Shown here: positions 25,401 through 28,428 of the stretch, in pieces
Layout of the letters: the number at the start of each line of letters is the position of its first letter
How positions within the stretch are numbered: the stretch's first letter is position 1
Source of the DNA: Ophiothrix spiculata
Taxonomy: Eukaryota > Echinodermata > Ophiuroidea > Amphilepidida > Ophiotrichidae
Assembly: GCA_000969725.1 (NCBI GenBank)
Contig: JXSR01S002365.1
DNA length: 28,428 nucleotides
Direction: 5' to 3' (one strand)
The notes under the pieces: generated by a model
Seen by the model: the letters and a program-made list of their open reading frames with translations, nothing else
Database searches by the model: none
Told to the model about the DNA's origin: nothing
Position numbers and translations under genes: made by a program

Positions 25401-28214
25401 AAATTACCATTCAGTTGCCAGAGTACGACTTACACTGTTTTGATTATGCGATCCATAGGACATGATTTATGTTCTTCGACGGAGTTTTATTTGATGAAAT
25501 TGAAAAATAAGAAAAAAATAATATAAGAAAAATTCAAATTTCGACAATTTGGTGATGTTAATGCGCATGTTTAAACTAACGCACGCGGCAGCTTTGAGAC
25601 AAACAATTAAATTAGTGTGGCCTAAGGTATATACAATTTGGAAAAAAATATGACCTGATCATTATTATGATGACAAAGGATACTTACCCCAAAGACAAAT
25701 GACTAAAGCAAAGTACGGTGTGACATCGGAGTCAAACGAGTCTTGAAACACTCGCAACATTTCTAAGCCAAATTCTGTAAACCTGTGTAAACGAAAAATG
25801 ATTTAGTTCAGATTATATCAAAAGGAAAAATCATAGGCCACTGGAAACACAACTTTAACTAGGCCCCTGGTTCTTGAATGCCATATATTTTATGCCCGTT
25901 TACTTGCTGTTTTTTTTTTGTAATAAATCAGTAAAAAAAACCACATAAGTGAACACAGCAAAGTGATTTTCTGTTCAGATATCTATAAATTTTGGCACAC
26001 CACAGTAATGCAATGTAATGCATCAACATAAAACTTTTATAAATCGTCATCAGTTGAAGCGATTACCCACTTTTTTGAAAAGGGACTAAAACTTAGCAGG
26101 AACACTGGTACTGAGCATGTGTAACTCTTCTGTGTAAGTTAAAATACTGGTTAACTATACTTTGTAAATCTTGAAGTTTGCAACAAACAGCCGATTAACT
26201 CGCATAAACCAAAATGACCATGCGGGGAAGTAAATTAGTCCATATTTTTCTAATCATAACCACGTGCCTAATCTTGCTGAATATTCAAATCAACTTAAGT
26301 ACAATATTTGTCCAAGTGTTAGCAACAAAATTAGCCAAAAATAATACCAAAATCATAAACGATTCATGTACAAAAGTATTAATACGCAGTGATTTGGTTC
26401 TAATCAATCCTGACCAATCATTACTACTCTCTTATACAATACAAAACCACCAGTTCATAATATTGTAGAATACAAGTGATATGCTACAGATATCGTAACA
26501 GAGTCTGATTGCTTGTTGCATACTTCAAGGTGTATAAAGTATACTCTTTCATCAACATTTACCTTAATCAACAATAATAAGCCTAAATAGCAGTTTATTA
26601 TGCAAGTCATTAAATTTCCTACAAAACAAATCTGCAGGGTGTATACCGAGTGAGTCAAAAAAACTGCAATAGTTTAATGAAAGCCATATTTTAAGAACAA
26701 GAGATATCATGAACATGAAAAGTATATATCTTAATAGATCATAGATTTACCTTTAAAATGGTGAAAAAATGGGGAAAATTAATAAAGGCGTCGCAGAGAT
26801 ACACTTATTTGAAAAGGAAGGCATAAAAACAGCTCTGTCCAAATGTCGTGCATATGTTTTATTAGTGGAGGACACATTTGTCACATTATCTTTTCTCTTT
26901 TGTGTTTGGGTGCCTTGAAAAGAGCCGTTTGAGCTTGGTGGCCCTGAATATTCAATTGTCGGTTCAACGTGGACTGGGACACATGTGGCAGGGTATTTCT
27001 TCGCAGGCTAACTTCTGGATCCCTTGCCAATGTCTGACGAACGCGGTCGACATTTCTCCTGCTTCTTGCCGTTCGCGGTCTTCCAGGTCTCTCTTTATTT
27101 AAGTTATGAACTGTTCCTGTTCTTTTGAATTTCGCCTGAATTCTGTCGATGGTTGATGCACATGGTACACGCGATGGAGGGAATGCACCCTCTTTGAATC
27201 TCCGTTTCACTTCTACATGAGATTTGTAGGTAAAATAAACCTCAGCAATTAGAGCACGTTCATCGTCTGTGAATAGATCTTGAGGCATTGTGAACAGTGA
27301 CTGATTAATAAGCTCTCTCTTCTCAGGCAGTATCCCCAAAAATGTCATTTTGCACTTAAAAAATGCCTAAATTATCATTTATGTGTAAATTAATAAATTA
27401 AGAAGAGATTGTCACTAAAGCAATGTAATTGGTTTGTGTTATTATTCAAGAGGTGTTGGCAAGAAATTCAATTCAATATTGGTACTTATTACTCATTTGA
27501 TGCGTCGACGAAGTATGCTCATTTGGACAGAGCTGTTTTCATACCACATTATTCAAATAAGGATATCTTCGCAATGCCTTTATCAATTTTTACCATTCTT
27601 TCATCGTTGGAAAGCTTAATTCATGACCTATTTAGAAATTAATATTATTTGTTCGAAATTACTTTTGTTCTTACAATATGGCTTCCGTCTTATTATTGCA
27701 GTTTTTTTGACTCGCGTGGTATGCTAAGAGAGTGTGTGTCTGTTTATAATTTGTGATATCTCACCCTGAAAGGGGGGGGGGGACTTTGCAGACGATATCA
27801 ACCTTGTTTTAATTATTTCATCTGTTACACCATTTTCTAAGCTTTAAAATGACATCTTAATTGTTGAAATTGATCAAGGCTATCAAATTTTACAACAGAA
27901 ATCTGCTGGAAATTCTTATTATTTTCTTTATTTTTTGTTGCCTATTTTCACCATTTCTTGAAAAGTGTTCCGCCGCAAAGTCACCCTTTTCTGGGTGAGC
28001 CATCACATATAGTATCTAAAGACTTCAATGATAGTGATTGACTTACTCGCTAATAAGAGAGTCTTCATACTCCGGACTGGTGATGTTGGCTAGCTCCTGT
28101 CTGTCTTCTGTCAGATTATACAAGGAGATATTCTTCTCCAATTCATCTATCCTATCTAGGCGGTCCTGCTTGGTTTGATCTGAATCTTCTACTCTCTGCA
28201 AGTATTCCTGAGAA
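4228..28214 (-). CDS. Anoctamin (TMEM16) family protein, C-terminal three quarters, 14 exons
   Basis: Exons, in transcript order: 28214-28047, 25782-25688, 24506-24385, 20432-20343, 18483-18331, 17408-17372, 16958-16849, 15290-15139, 14004-13833, 12892-12763, 11891-11758, 11299-11219, 9946-9615, 4486-4228. All internal borders are AG/GT and all phases match, giving about 677 residues. Residue numbers used in other entries count from the first full codon seen, Ser1 of SQEYL. Family signatures visible are [15 protein letters not shown] after TM2, [29 protein letters not shown] in TM7, DIRID in TM8, and FEHIVFSVK followed by IPDTPKE in TM10. Known anoctamins are dimeric calcium-activated chloride channels or lipid scramblases of plasma or internal membranes. 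Which activity applies here cannot be read. The N-terminus and promoter lie outside the window. I do not assign a vertebrate orthologue; the protein differs from classical ANO1/ANO2 at loops and calcium-site residues. Confidence 0.95.
6265..6503 (+). mobile_element. MITE, 'agctcaccc' family, copy 1
   Basis: The ends are inverted (agctcatctcgaaaagag... and ...ccccttttggggtgagct), with the subterminal gactttgcg / ctgcaaagta pairing over about 28 bp. Most of its length matches the reverse complement of 27758-28001, which proves it is a dispersed repeat. There is no ORF of its own, and the target duplication is unclear. Confidence 0.75.
7373..7617. mobile_element. PIF/Harbinger-like MITE with TAA target duplication
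   Basis: A 245-bp element with inverted ends aggctctgtcacacatca (about 28 bp of pairing into tatagag), flanked directly by TAA on both sides. The TWA-type 3-bp duplication is typical of PIF/Harbinger. The interior repeats acgtt- and cattca/atccatac-type motifs. No coding capacity. Confidence 0.8.
8055..8480. repeat. Decayed tandem series, period about 130 bp
   Basis: gatttcttgggatgatgatg...gtctcatg at 8062 recurs as gatttcttcggatgatgata...gtctcatg near 8190. Weaker versions with gatatrg followed by a ctcatgtttctac-like segment occur near 8290 and 8420. Divergence rises to the right; the last copies are tentative. Confidence 0.45.
9615..9946 (-). CDS. Anoctamin exon 13: cytosolic C-terminal tail, acidic (residues 482-592)
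   Basis: It opens [18 protein letters not shown], continuing the amphipathic helix that follows TM10 in this family, and then becomes low-complexity and polar with the acidic cluster DEDDDD. It is rich in Ser, Pro and Glu and has no further hydrophobic segment. The acceptor is ttgttcattcag (phase 0) and the donor is CCTAA|GTATGC (phase 2), which pairs with exon 14 to restore a Lys codon. I see no known domain in the tail. Confidence 0.9.
10026..10322. mobile_element. MITE/foldback with ggggagata ends
   Basis: The left arm (ggggagataacagact ... gccatggagctcaaattta, gggtatt) is repeated inverted at the right end (aataccccaaatttggtctc, catgcc ... agtctggtatctcccc), giving roughly 70-bp imperfect TIRs around a 150-bp centre. 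The flanks do not show a clear target duplication. Confidence 0.7.
10409..10542. repeat. Inverted repeat 'gagctatactttttt'
   Basis: Fifteen-base arms, near-perfect, sit about 105 bp apart. Between them is ggggttcgattgaatc, which resembles a tRNA B box, but no A box is convincing. It could be a small MITE or a relic SINE. Confidence 0.45.
10689..10776. repeat. 44-bp tandem duplication (two copies)
   Basis: ttcaacaatgagatttagtg through cagttagggtta occurs at 10691 and again at 10735 with a single base difference (gtatc versus ggatc). It is a recent local duplication. Confidence 0.9.
11219..11299 (-). CDS. Anoctamin exon 12: TM10 (residues 455-481)
   Basis: Its 27 codons encode [20 protein letters not shown] and then IMLAMRR. 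With the previous exon this gives FEHIVFSVK, the family TM10 signature, and IPDTPKE, which marks the cytosolic exit. Both ends are phase 0, with acceptor tctgttttcag and donor AGG|GTGAGT. Confidence 0.96.
11300..11757. other. Intron 11 of the anoctamin gene
   Basis: This 458-bp noncoding stretch holds nothing recognisable beyond its splice sites. Confidence 0.8.
11758..11891 (-). CDS. Anoctamin exon 11: TM9, short loop, TM10 start (residues 411-454)
   Basis: It encodes [20 protein letters not shown] and then [20 protein letters not shown] and IGFE. TM9 and TM10 sit in one exon with only about a dozen polar residues between them. Classical ANO1-7 proteins carry a long extracellular loop with a Cys-Arg-Tyr motif there. 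The acceptor is ccctttttcag|GC (phase 1) and the donor is GAG|GTAAAC (phase 0). Confidence 0.94.
11892..12762. other. Intron 10 of the anoctamin gene
   Basis: Noncoding. The pogo-like MITE takes up the end nearest the exon 10 donor; I see nothing in 11892-12578. Confidence 0.75.
12579..12752. mobile_element. Pogo/Tigger-like MITE beside a splice donor
   Basis: A 174-bp element flanked by TA on both sides. Its right end reads cagtggaacctcgttaac inward and its left end cagcacgtggaaccttgtta, with three extra bases. Internal ttgtgttatcaggg-type motifs repeat in both orientations. CAG termini, TA target sites and a ggaacctc end fit the pogo branch of Tc1/mariner. It lies in intron 10; nothing coding. 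Confidence 0.72.
12763..12892 (-). CDS. Anoctamin exon 10: TM7 end and TM8 (residues 367-410)
   Basis: It encodes [20 protein letters not shown], then [17 protein letters not shown] and SANIG. The PLAPL, IEIRLDA and RRP signatures of the family are present as [12 protein letters not shown] and QRP. The first TM8 calcium ligand is Asp386 where ANO1 has Glu; the second, Asp390, is conserved. The donor is ATTG|GTAAGT (phase 1). A pogo-like MITE starts only 10 nt into the following intron. Confidence 0.95.
12893..13832. other. Intron 9 of the anoctamin gene
   Basis: Noncoding. It has two adjacent hairpins (13017-13136) and a homopolymer block of T followed directly by G (about 13596-13619). The rest is featureless. 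Confidence 0.75.
13017..13136. repeat. Two tandem 'caccagg/gacccag' hairpins
   Basis: gggcaccaggcg pairs with cacctggtg about 45 bp on, and gagacccagacg pairs with gcctgggtct. The two hairpins also resemble each other directly (ccaggcgattttttccct versus cccagacgattgtattttcc), so this may be a duplicated foldback or a small decayed MITE. Confidence 0.45.
13833..14004 (-). CDS. Anoctamin exon 9: basic linker and TM7 start (residues 310-366)
   Basis: It begins [12 protein letters not shown], a strongly basic cytosolic linker, and then has a polar spacer. It ends [17 protein letters not shown]. The EYTE pair (Glu354, Glu357) matches the two TM7 calcium ligands of ANO1 (EYME). The acceptor is ttttgctaacag|A (phase 2) and the donor is ATG|GTAAGA (phase 0). 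Joined to exon 10 it gives [16 protein letters not shown], as expected for TM7. Confidence 0.95.
14005..15138. other. Intron 8 of the anoctamin gene
   Basis: Noncoding. It contains the G-run element at 14733-15073 and otherwise nothing I can name. Confidence 0.75.
14733..15073. mobile_element. G-run MITE with 8-bp target duplication
   Basis: The direct repeat attctcct lies at 14725-14732 and 15074-15081. Between them, the left end begins ccggggg (13 G) and the right end is a run of 9 C followed by ag. The subterminal gatagggacatgc / gcatgtccccata is inverted. The element is 341 bp, with an A/T-rich interior lacking any ORF. The 8-bp duplication fits hAT or P type. It has the same architecture as 2554-3067, but I see no clear interior homology. 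Confidence 0.8.
15139..15290 (-). CDS. Anoctamin exon 8: TM5-TM6 loop and TM6 (residues 259-309)
   Basis: It encodes a loop with ECGDNGNC, equivalent to the family EEC-GGC loop, and then TM6 [18 protein letters not shown], ending KDIIMP before the conserved Pro. By hand alignment, Asp305 sits at the ANO1 Glu654 calcium position and Lys301 at the Asn650 position. The phases are 0 in and 2 out (ATGCC|GTAAGT). Confidence 0.93.
15372..15856 (+). pseudogene. CR1/L2-type LINE, 3' end of reverse transcriptase ORF and tail
   Basis: The plus-strand frame from about 15393 to 15677 encodes [20 protein letters not shown] and LITFKAFH...SPQYL, then FRSSS and [11 protein letters not shown]. This is the C-terminal end of non-LTR reverse transcriptases of the CR1/L2 group (HWLPV-RI-YK and GDRAFS-A motifs). 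The frame then breaks; LWNELPV-like remains continue in another frame. The 3' end is aaaggcgctctataaatc followed by (TTA)n at about 15834-15854, typical of L2-like tails. It is a dead, 5'-truncated copy lying antisense in intron 7. Confidence 0.85.
16231..16772. repeat. 98-bp tandem array of a palindromic MITE core
   Basis: ggacaatgta recurs at 16251, 16349, 16483, 16581 and 16679, with spacings 98, 134, 98 and 98. The 134 step contains a 36-bp internal duplication (gctgggcatc... ending gcccg). Each unit has a left arm tgtaaacagaaattcag...gggcccc and a weaker inverted right arm ccctgcattttgttttcatt. The array ends with cactgtccaata, the true element terminus seen at 23708-23808. The ORFs of 69-97 codons crossing it come from the repeat and are not genes. 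Confidence 0.9.
16849..16958 (-). CDS. Anoctamin exon 7: TM5 (residues 223-258)
   Basis: It encodes [19 protein letters not shown] and then [17 protein letters not shown]. The second part is a textbook anoctamin TM5 signature (FVNxYSSxFYxAFF). The donor used is AGT|GTAAGT (phase 0) rather than the overlapping GTGTAA two bases earlier, because only this choice keeps frame with exon 8. The acceptor is acatttaacag with phase 1. Confidence 0.95.
16959..17371. other. Intron 6 of the anoctamin gene
   Basis: These 413 noncoding bases hold a T-rich run near 17163; nothing else is recognised. Confidence 0.8.
17372..17408 (-). CDS. Anoctamin microexon 6 (residues 210-222)
   Basis: This 37-bp exon encodes [12 protein letters not shown] plus the first base of a Glu codon. 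The motif YE-IA-LTxWE is one of the most conserved in the family, at the TM4-TM5 cytosolic link. The acceptor is aaatttcag and the donor is TGGG|GTAAGT (phase 1), which joins to the next exon to give WENHRTQ. Its size means gene finders can miss it. Confidence 0.93.
17462..17600 (+). mobile_element. Truncated tRNA-derived SINE
   Basis: caggttcaattcccggtcgg matches a tRNA B box with TPsiC stem. It is followed by tttccttgggcaagaaactt, the body motif seen in many tRNA SINEs of marine invertebrates. The A box end is missing. The right border is uncertain. Confidence 0.55.
17655..18064. mobile_element. Element with 'atacctgtcaa' inverted ends
   Basis: atacctgtcaac at the left is inverted as ttgacaggtat at the right; the ends diverge after about 11 bp. 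The right subterminal region repeats gggagac motifs. It may be one decayed MITE or two unrelated ends, so the call is tentative. Confidence 0.4.
18331..18483 (-). CDS. Anoctamin exon 5: TM3 and TM4 (residues 159-209)
   Basis: This 51-codon exon holds two hydrophobic segments, [19 protein letters not shown] (TM3, with the conserved VYR) and a second around [20 protein letters not shown] (TM4). A short acidic linker EDSSSVEQ lies between them. It is phase 0 at both ends, with acceptor tttgacag and donor AAG|GTGAGA. Anoctamin TM3 and TM4 line the subunit groove in known structures, so this exon should form part of the conduction or lipid path. Confidence 0.94.
18563..18855 (+). mobile_element. 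Decayed copy of the GTCGT-rich MITE
   Basis: It aligns through most of its length with 19635-19939: taaagttggtatcagagt at the start, then gcagctgcggcagacgac, gtagcacaacacatt and agagtaatcgatata. Many CG dinucleotides of the intact copy are TG or CA here. The right terminus is too eroded to place exactly. Confidence 0.7.
19121..19415. repeat. 63-64-bp tandem array
   Basis: The unit is gcagatatacgcctgctggt, then taaattaggc, caacgcatctttgataaggt and ctacacactttt. gcagatatac occurs at 19131, 19233, 19296 and 19360. The first step is longer (102) because of a partial extra half-unit. The last copy is degenerate (aacacatctttgatgagg). Confidence 0.9.
19635..19939. mobile_element. GTCGT-rich MITE with TA target site
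   Basis: A 305-bp element flanked by TA (19633-19634 and 19940-19941). The TIRs are aaggtggtttcagactagct and its inverse agctggtttcagactagcct at the right. The interior is crowded with gtcgt/acgac motifs in both orientations and is CpG-rich against an AT-rich background. Overlapping ORFs up to 89 codons on both strands follow from the repeat structure. TA duplication suggests a Tc1/mariner-type mover, but the family is unidentified. Confidence 0.82.
20343..20432 (-). CDS. Anoctamin exon 4: pre-TM3 and TM3 start (residues 129-158)
   Basis: This 30-codon exon encodes [20 protein letters not shown] and then hydrophobic [10 protein letters not shown]. The Tyr-Tyr-Pro followed by a basic residue and an aliphatic helix is the usual anoctamin entry into TM3. 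The acceptor is catttccccag|G and the donor is ATG|GTAAGG, both phase 0. The neighbouring exons are 3.9 kb upstream and 1.9 kb downstream. Confidence 0.92.
20862..21185. mobile_element. Foldback element copy (same family as 23703-24120)
   Basis: The core 20862-20952 has inverted arms attggccgattttacaaaaa and ttgtttacactgtccaata, with gggccctg-like centres. Downstream it shares aagaaagttgtatctacgat, then atgtcagtgacgcttgaaat and the inverted caagagccact with the other copy. Confidence 0.65.
21331..21988. mobile_element. Unclassified element with about 38-bp TIRs
   Basis: The left end cgtgcaaccaagaagttacc, then atagactggagtcggtt, is matched inverted at the right (aaccgactccagtccat, then gataacttcttggtgcaacg). 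The size is about 658 bp. No transposase motif is visible in its short ORFs, so it is non-autonomous. No clear target duplication. Confidence 0.75.
22238..22590 (-). mobile_element. tRNA-derived SINE, near full length
   Basis: Read on the minus strand, it starts near 22585 with tggtctagtggaaaagtgc (A box) and has gtgagttcgagccccgctac (B box), then ccttggacaaggcatttaat. It ends with ttattgttattattattatc at 22236-22255. The tRNA-like head, unrelated body and A/T microsatellite tail are standard SINE layout. The anticodon arm does not pair well, so it is not a functional tRNA. Confidence 0.8.
23703..24120. mobile_element. Compound foldback element
   Basis: A small palindrome at 23703-23808 (ttggagaatttaaacagaaa ... 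ttgtttacactgtccaata) is followed by a larger one. aagaaagttgtatctgcaat, then tggctgc (23880-) and gtcagtggctcttgaaatgg (23976-) return inverted as catttcaagagccactgac at 24026 and gcagatacgactttcttgc at 24099. A second copy lies at 20862-21185. No ORF with recognisable motifs. Confidence 0.7.
24154..24337 (-). repeat. Tandem copies of the 3' end of anoctamin exon 3 with its splice donor
   Basis: The last 68 bases of exon 3 (24385-24452) and about 47 bases of intron are repeated downstream. Copy B is 24270-24337 (shift 115) and copy A is 24154-24220 (shift 116). Copy B differs from the exon at about four sites, three of them silent, and keeps the frame [19 protein letters not shown] and a GTAAGT donor. 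Copy A has Pro-to-Leu and Phe-to-Leu changes and a stop. A relic lies at 23421-23460 (aggtctttctatggttccat). Confidence 0.9.
24335..24358 (-). promoter_or_regulatory. G-quadruplex-type motif downstream of the exon 3 donor
   Basis: In the transcript this reads as G runs of 3, 6, 5 and 5 separated by loops of 1, 3 and 1 nt, beginning about 26 nt past the splice donor at 24384. G runs near donors are known binding sites for hnRNP H/F. The effect here is inferred only. Confidence 0.5.
24385..24506 (-). CDS. Anoctamin exon 3: end of TM2 and TM2-TM3 loop (residues 89-128)
   Basis: It contains the hallmark [20 protein letters not shown], matching the family pattern of a Trp-Lys-Arg turn and a Tyr-x-Trp-Asp segment on the cytosolic side after TM2. 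It ends [11 protein letters not shown] with donor CCT|GTAAGT (phase 0). The acceptor is ttttgttcag|GC (phase 1). The last 68 bases of the exon plus the donor are repeated downstream in the intron (see the 24154-24337 entry), so automated annotation may misplace this 3' border. Confidence 0.94.
24759..25622. mobile_element. PIF/Harbinger-like element, TAA target duplication
   Basis: The TIR ggccacattaatttaat, continuing tgtttgtctcaaagct, is matched inverted at the right end (agctttgagacaaacaatta, aattagtgtggcc). TAA is duplicated at 24756-24758 and 25623-25625. The left TIR is split by the palindrome at 24777-24967. The interior has one 81-codon ORF (25281-25526) with no transposase features, so it is presumably non-autonomous. 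Confidence 0.8.
24777..24967. mobile_element. Nested long palindrome (foldback) inside the left TIR
   Basis: The arms gaccatatcgataattgac ... cccgccgttg ... gtaaatccacagaa ... ggaactcaga are inverted almost base for base on the right, with only about 30 bp unpaired in the middle. TA lies on both sides (24775-24776 and 24968-24969). It is younger than the host element, since it splits that element's TIR. Confidence 0.85.
25688..25782 (-). CDS. Anoctamin exon 2: end of loop and start of TM2 (residues 57-88)
   Basis: It encodes [12 protein letters not shown] and then a hydrophobic run ending ALVICLW, the first half of TM2. The acceptor is tttacacag|G (phase 2) and the donor is TGGG|GTAAGT (phase 1). 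Both match the neighbouring exons, which restores the family motif [12 protein letters not shown] across the junction. The preceding residues replace the loop end that in ANO1-like proteins lies just before TM2. Confidence 0.92.
26646..27719 (-). mobile_element. Mariner-like (Tc1/mariner/IS630) deletion derivative
   Basis: A 1074-bp element flanked by TA. The ends are ccgagtgagtcaaaaaaact and, inverted, ccacgcgagtcaaaaaaact. Similarity goes on through gcaata and gaaagccatatt to taagaacaa, so the TIRs are about 55-60 bp. It carries one ORF on the minus strand with DNA-binding motifs only. A full mariner-type element needs about 200 more catalytic codons, so this one cannot move itself. Confidence 0.88.
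26881..27348 (-). CDS. Truncated mariner-like transposase, DNA-binding region only
   Basis: A 155-codon open frame. The Met at 27288 ([19 protein letters not shown]) is a likelier natural start than the one at 27348, as it sits right before the helix-turn-helix. First [22 protein letters not shown] to about [16 protein letters not shown], like the arthropod-type HTH domain (DUF4817-like) of mariner relatives. Then the linker [18 protein letters not shown], with the GRPR hook that contacts the minor groove in this superfamily. A second HTH region contains [10 protein letters not shown]. The frame stops after KHKREKIM, and no DDE/DDD domain follows. Products of this type could bind the element ends without cutting them. 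Host expression is unknown. Confidence 0.75.
   Translation of the reverse strand: MTFLGILPEKRELINQSLFTMPQDLFTDDERALIAEVYFTYKSHVEVKRRFKEGAFPPSRVPCASTIDRIQAKFKRTGTVHNLNKERPGRPRTARSRRNVDRVRQTLARDPEVSLRRNTLPHVSQSTLNRQLNIQGHQAQTALFKAPKHKREKIM
27758..28001 (-). mobile_element. MITE, 'agctcaccc' family, copy 2
   Basis: It is the inverse of 6265-6503. Shared blocks include cttttcaagaaa, ttgatcaatttcaac and gtcattttaaagcttagaaa. The ends are atctcaccctgaaagg and ccttttctgggtgagcc. A run of 10 G near 27772 has expanded in one TIR. It ends about 45 bp from exon 1's donor. Confidence 0.75.
28047..28214 (-). CDS. Anoctamin exon 1 of window: TM1-TM2 loop (residues 1-56)
   Basis: This exon encodes a hydrophilic, acidic and charged segment. 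It has three N-glycosylation sequons within 18 residues: NIS at 28, NLT at 33 and NIT at 43. That fits the first extracellular loop, since the next exons carry TM2. The donor is GA|GTAAGT (phase 2), which joins exactly to the next exon. The acceptor is chosen after a pyrimidine-rich ttcttttacag (start 28214). A second AG at 28209-28208 would remove two residues, Ser1-Gln2, and cannot be excluded because the upstream exon is out of view. There are no cysteines here, although classical members have a Cys-rich loop. Confidence 0.82.
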
Positions 28215-28428
28215 CTGTAAAAGAAATGAAATATAAAAACAGGGGCAACATCATGGTGGGAGGAGGGGCAATTGCAAAAATTGATTAAAATATACCTTTG
28301 TTTCAATTTTTTGTTGAAAAATTGAAACTAGATCTTGTTAGTTGTCTGTGCGCTTTTCAGCCTTTATTTTTTTTTGCATGTTAGTTTTCAAAAGCTACGT
28401 CAAAAATGTTTGAAAGTACCTTTTTGGT
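28215..28428. other. Start of the next upstream anoctamin intron
   Basis: Noncoding up to the window edge. The exon with TM1 should lie further right. Confidence 0.7.

Larger units (their letters stand above)
24507..25687. other. Intron 2 of the anoctamin gene
   Basis: Most of it is a Harbinger-like element with a nested palindrome. The rest (24510-24755 and 25630-25687) is featureless. Confidence 0.8.
25783..28046. other. Intron 1 of the window's anoctamin exons
   Basis: It contains the mariner-like element (26646-27719) and the second agctcaccc MITE (27758-28001). The first 860 bp show nothing beyond AT-rich sequence. Confidence 0.75.

Noticed and set aside
25281-25526. 81-codon plus-strand ORF
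   Set aside because: It lies inside the Harbinger-like element, has no transposase or known motif, and opens with a weak start context.
26214-26468. 84-codon ORF starting with a hydrophobic stretch (signal-peptide-like)
   Set aside because: AT-rich intron sequence can give such stretches by chance; there are no splice partners or family motifs.

Overview
The window comes from an animal nuclear genome. It is AT-rich, holds one split gene with phase-consistent GT-AG introns, and its introns are packed with small inverted-repeat transposons, a tRNA-derived SINE, and a CR1/L2-type LINE tail ending in a TTA microsatellite. That repeat content suggests a marine invertebrate, possibly a non-vertebrate deuterostome. 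This is an inference from style; nothing here fixes the species.

One gene spans almost the whole window on the minus strand. It is the C-terminal three quarters of an anoctamin (TMEM16 family) membrane protein. I resolved 14 exons between 28214 and 4228. Every exon junction keeps the reading frame, which gives about 677 residues ending in a stop codon at 4228-4230. The N-terminal cytosolic domain, TM1 and the promoter lie beyond the right edge. Exons 1-3 carry the first extracellular loop and TM2, exons 4-7 carry TM3-TM5, exons 8-10 carry TM6-TM8 with the calcium-site positions, exons 11-12 carry TM9-TM10, and exons 13-14 carry a long charged cytosolic tail with a PPPY motif and a PDZ-ligand-like C-terminus. 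The protein is divergent: two expected Glu calcium ligands are Asp, the Asn position appears to be Lys, the TM1-TM2 loop lacks the usual cysteines, and the TM9-TM10 loop is very short.

The introns and 3' flank carry the rest. At 1-4227 there is a presumed 3' UTR and flank with a G-run inverted-repeat element nested in an older repeat. At 4487-9614 there are two MITEs and a decayed repeat series. At 9947-12762 there are a foldback element, a 44-bp duplication and a pogo-like MITE starting 10 nt into an intron. At 12893-16848 there are hairpins, a second G-run element with an 8-bp target duplication, a LINE tail and a 98-bp array derived from a MITE. At 17409-20342 there are a SINE fragment, a CpG-rich MITE with a decayed sister copy and a 63-bp array. 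At 20433-24384 there are foldbacks, a long-TIR element, a SINE, and tandem copies of the 3' end of an anoctamin exon. At 24507-28046 there are a PIF/Harbinger-like element with a nested palindrome, a mariner-like deletion derivative that keeps only the DNA-binding part of its transposase, and a MITE whose sister lies in the last intron.

No second host gene, rRNA, functional tRNA or CRISPR array is supported. The best leads are the divergent anoctamin itself, the serial duplication of an exon tail with its splice donor, and several self-palindromic element families.
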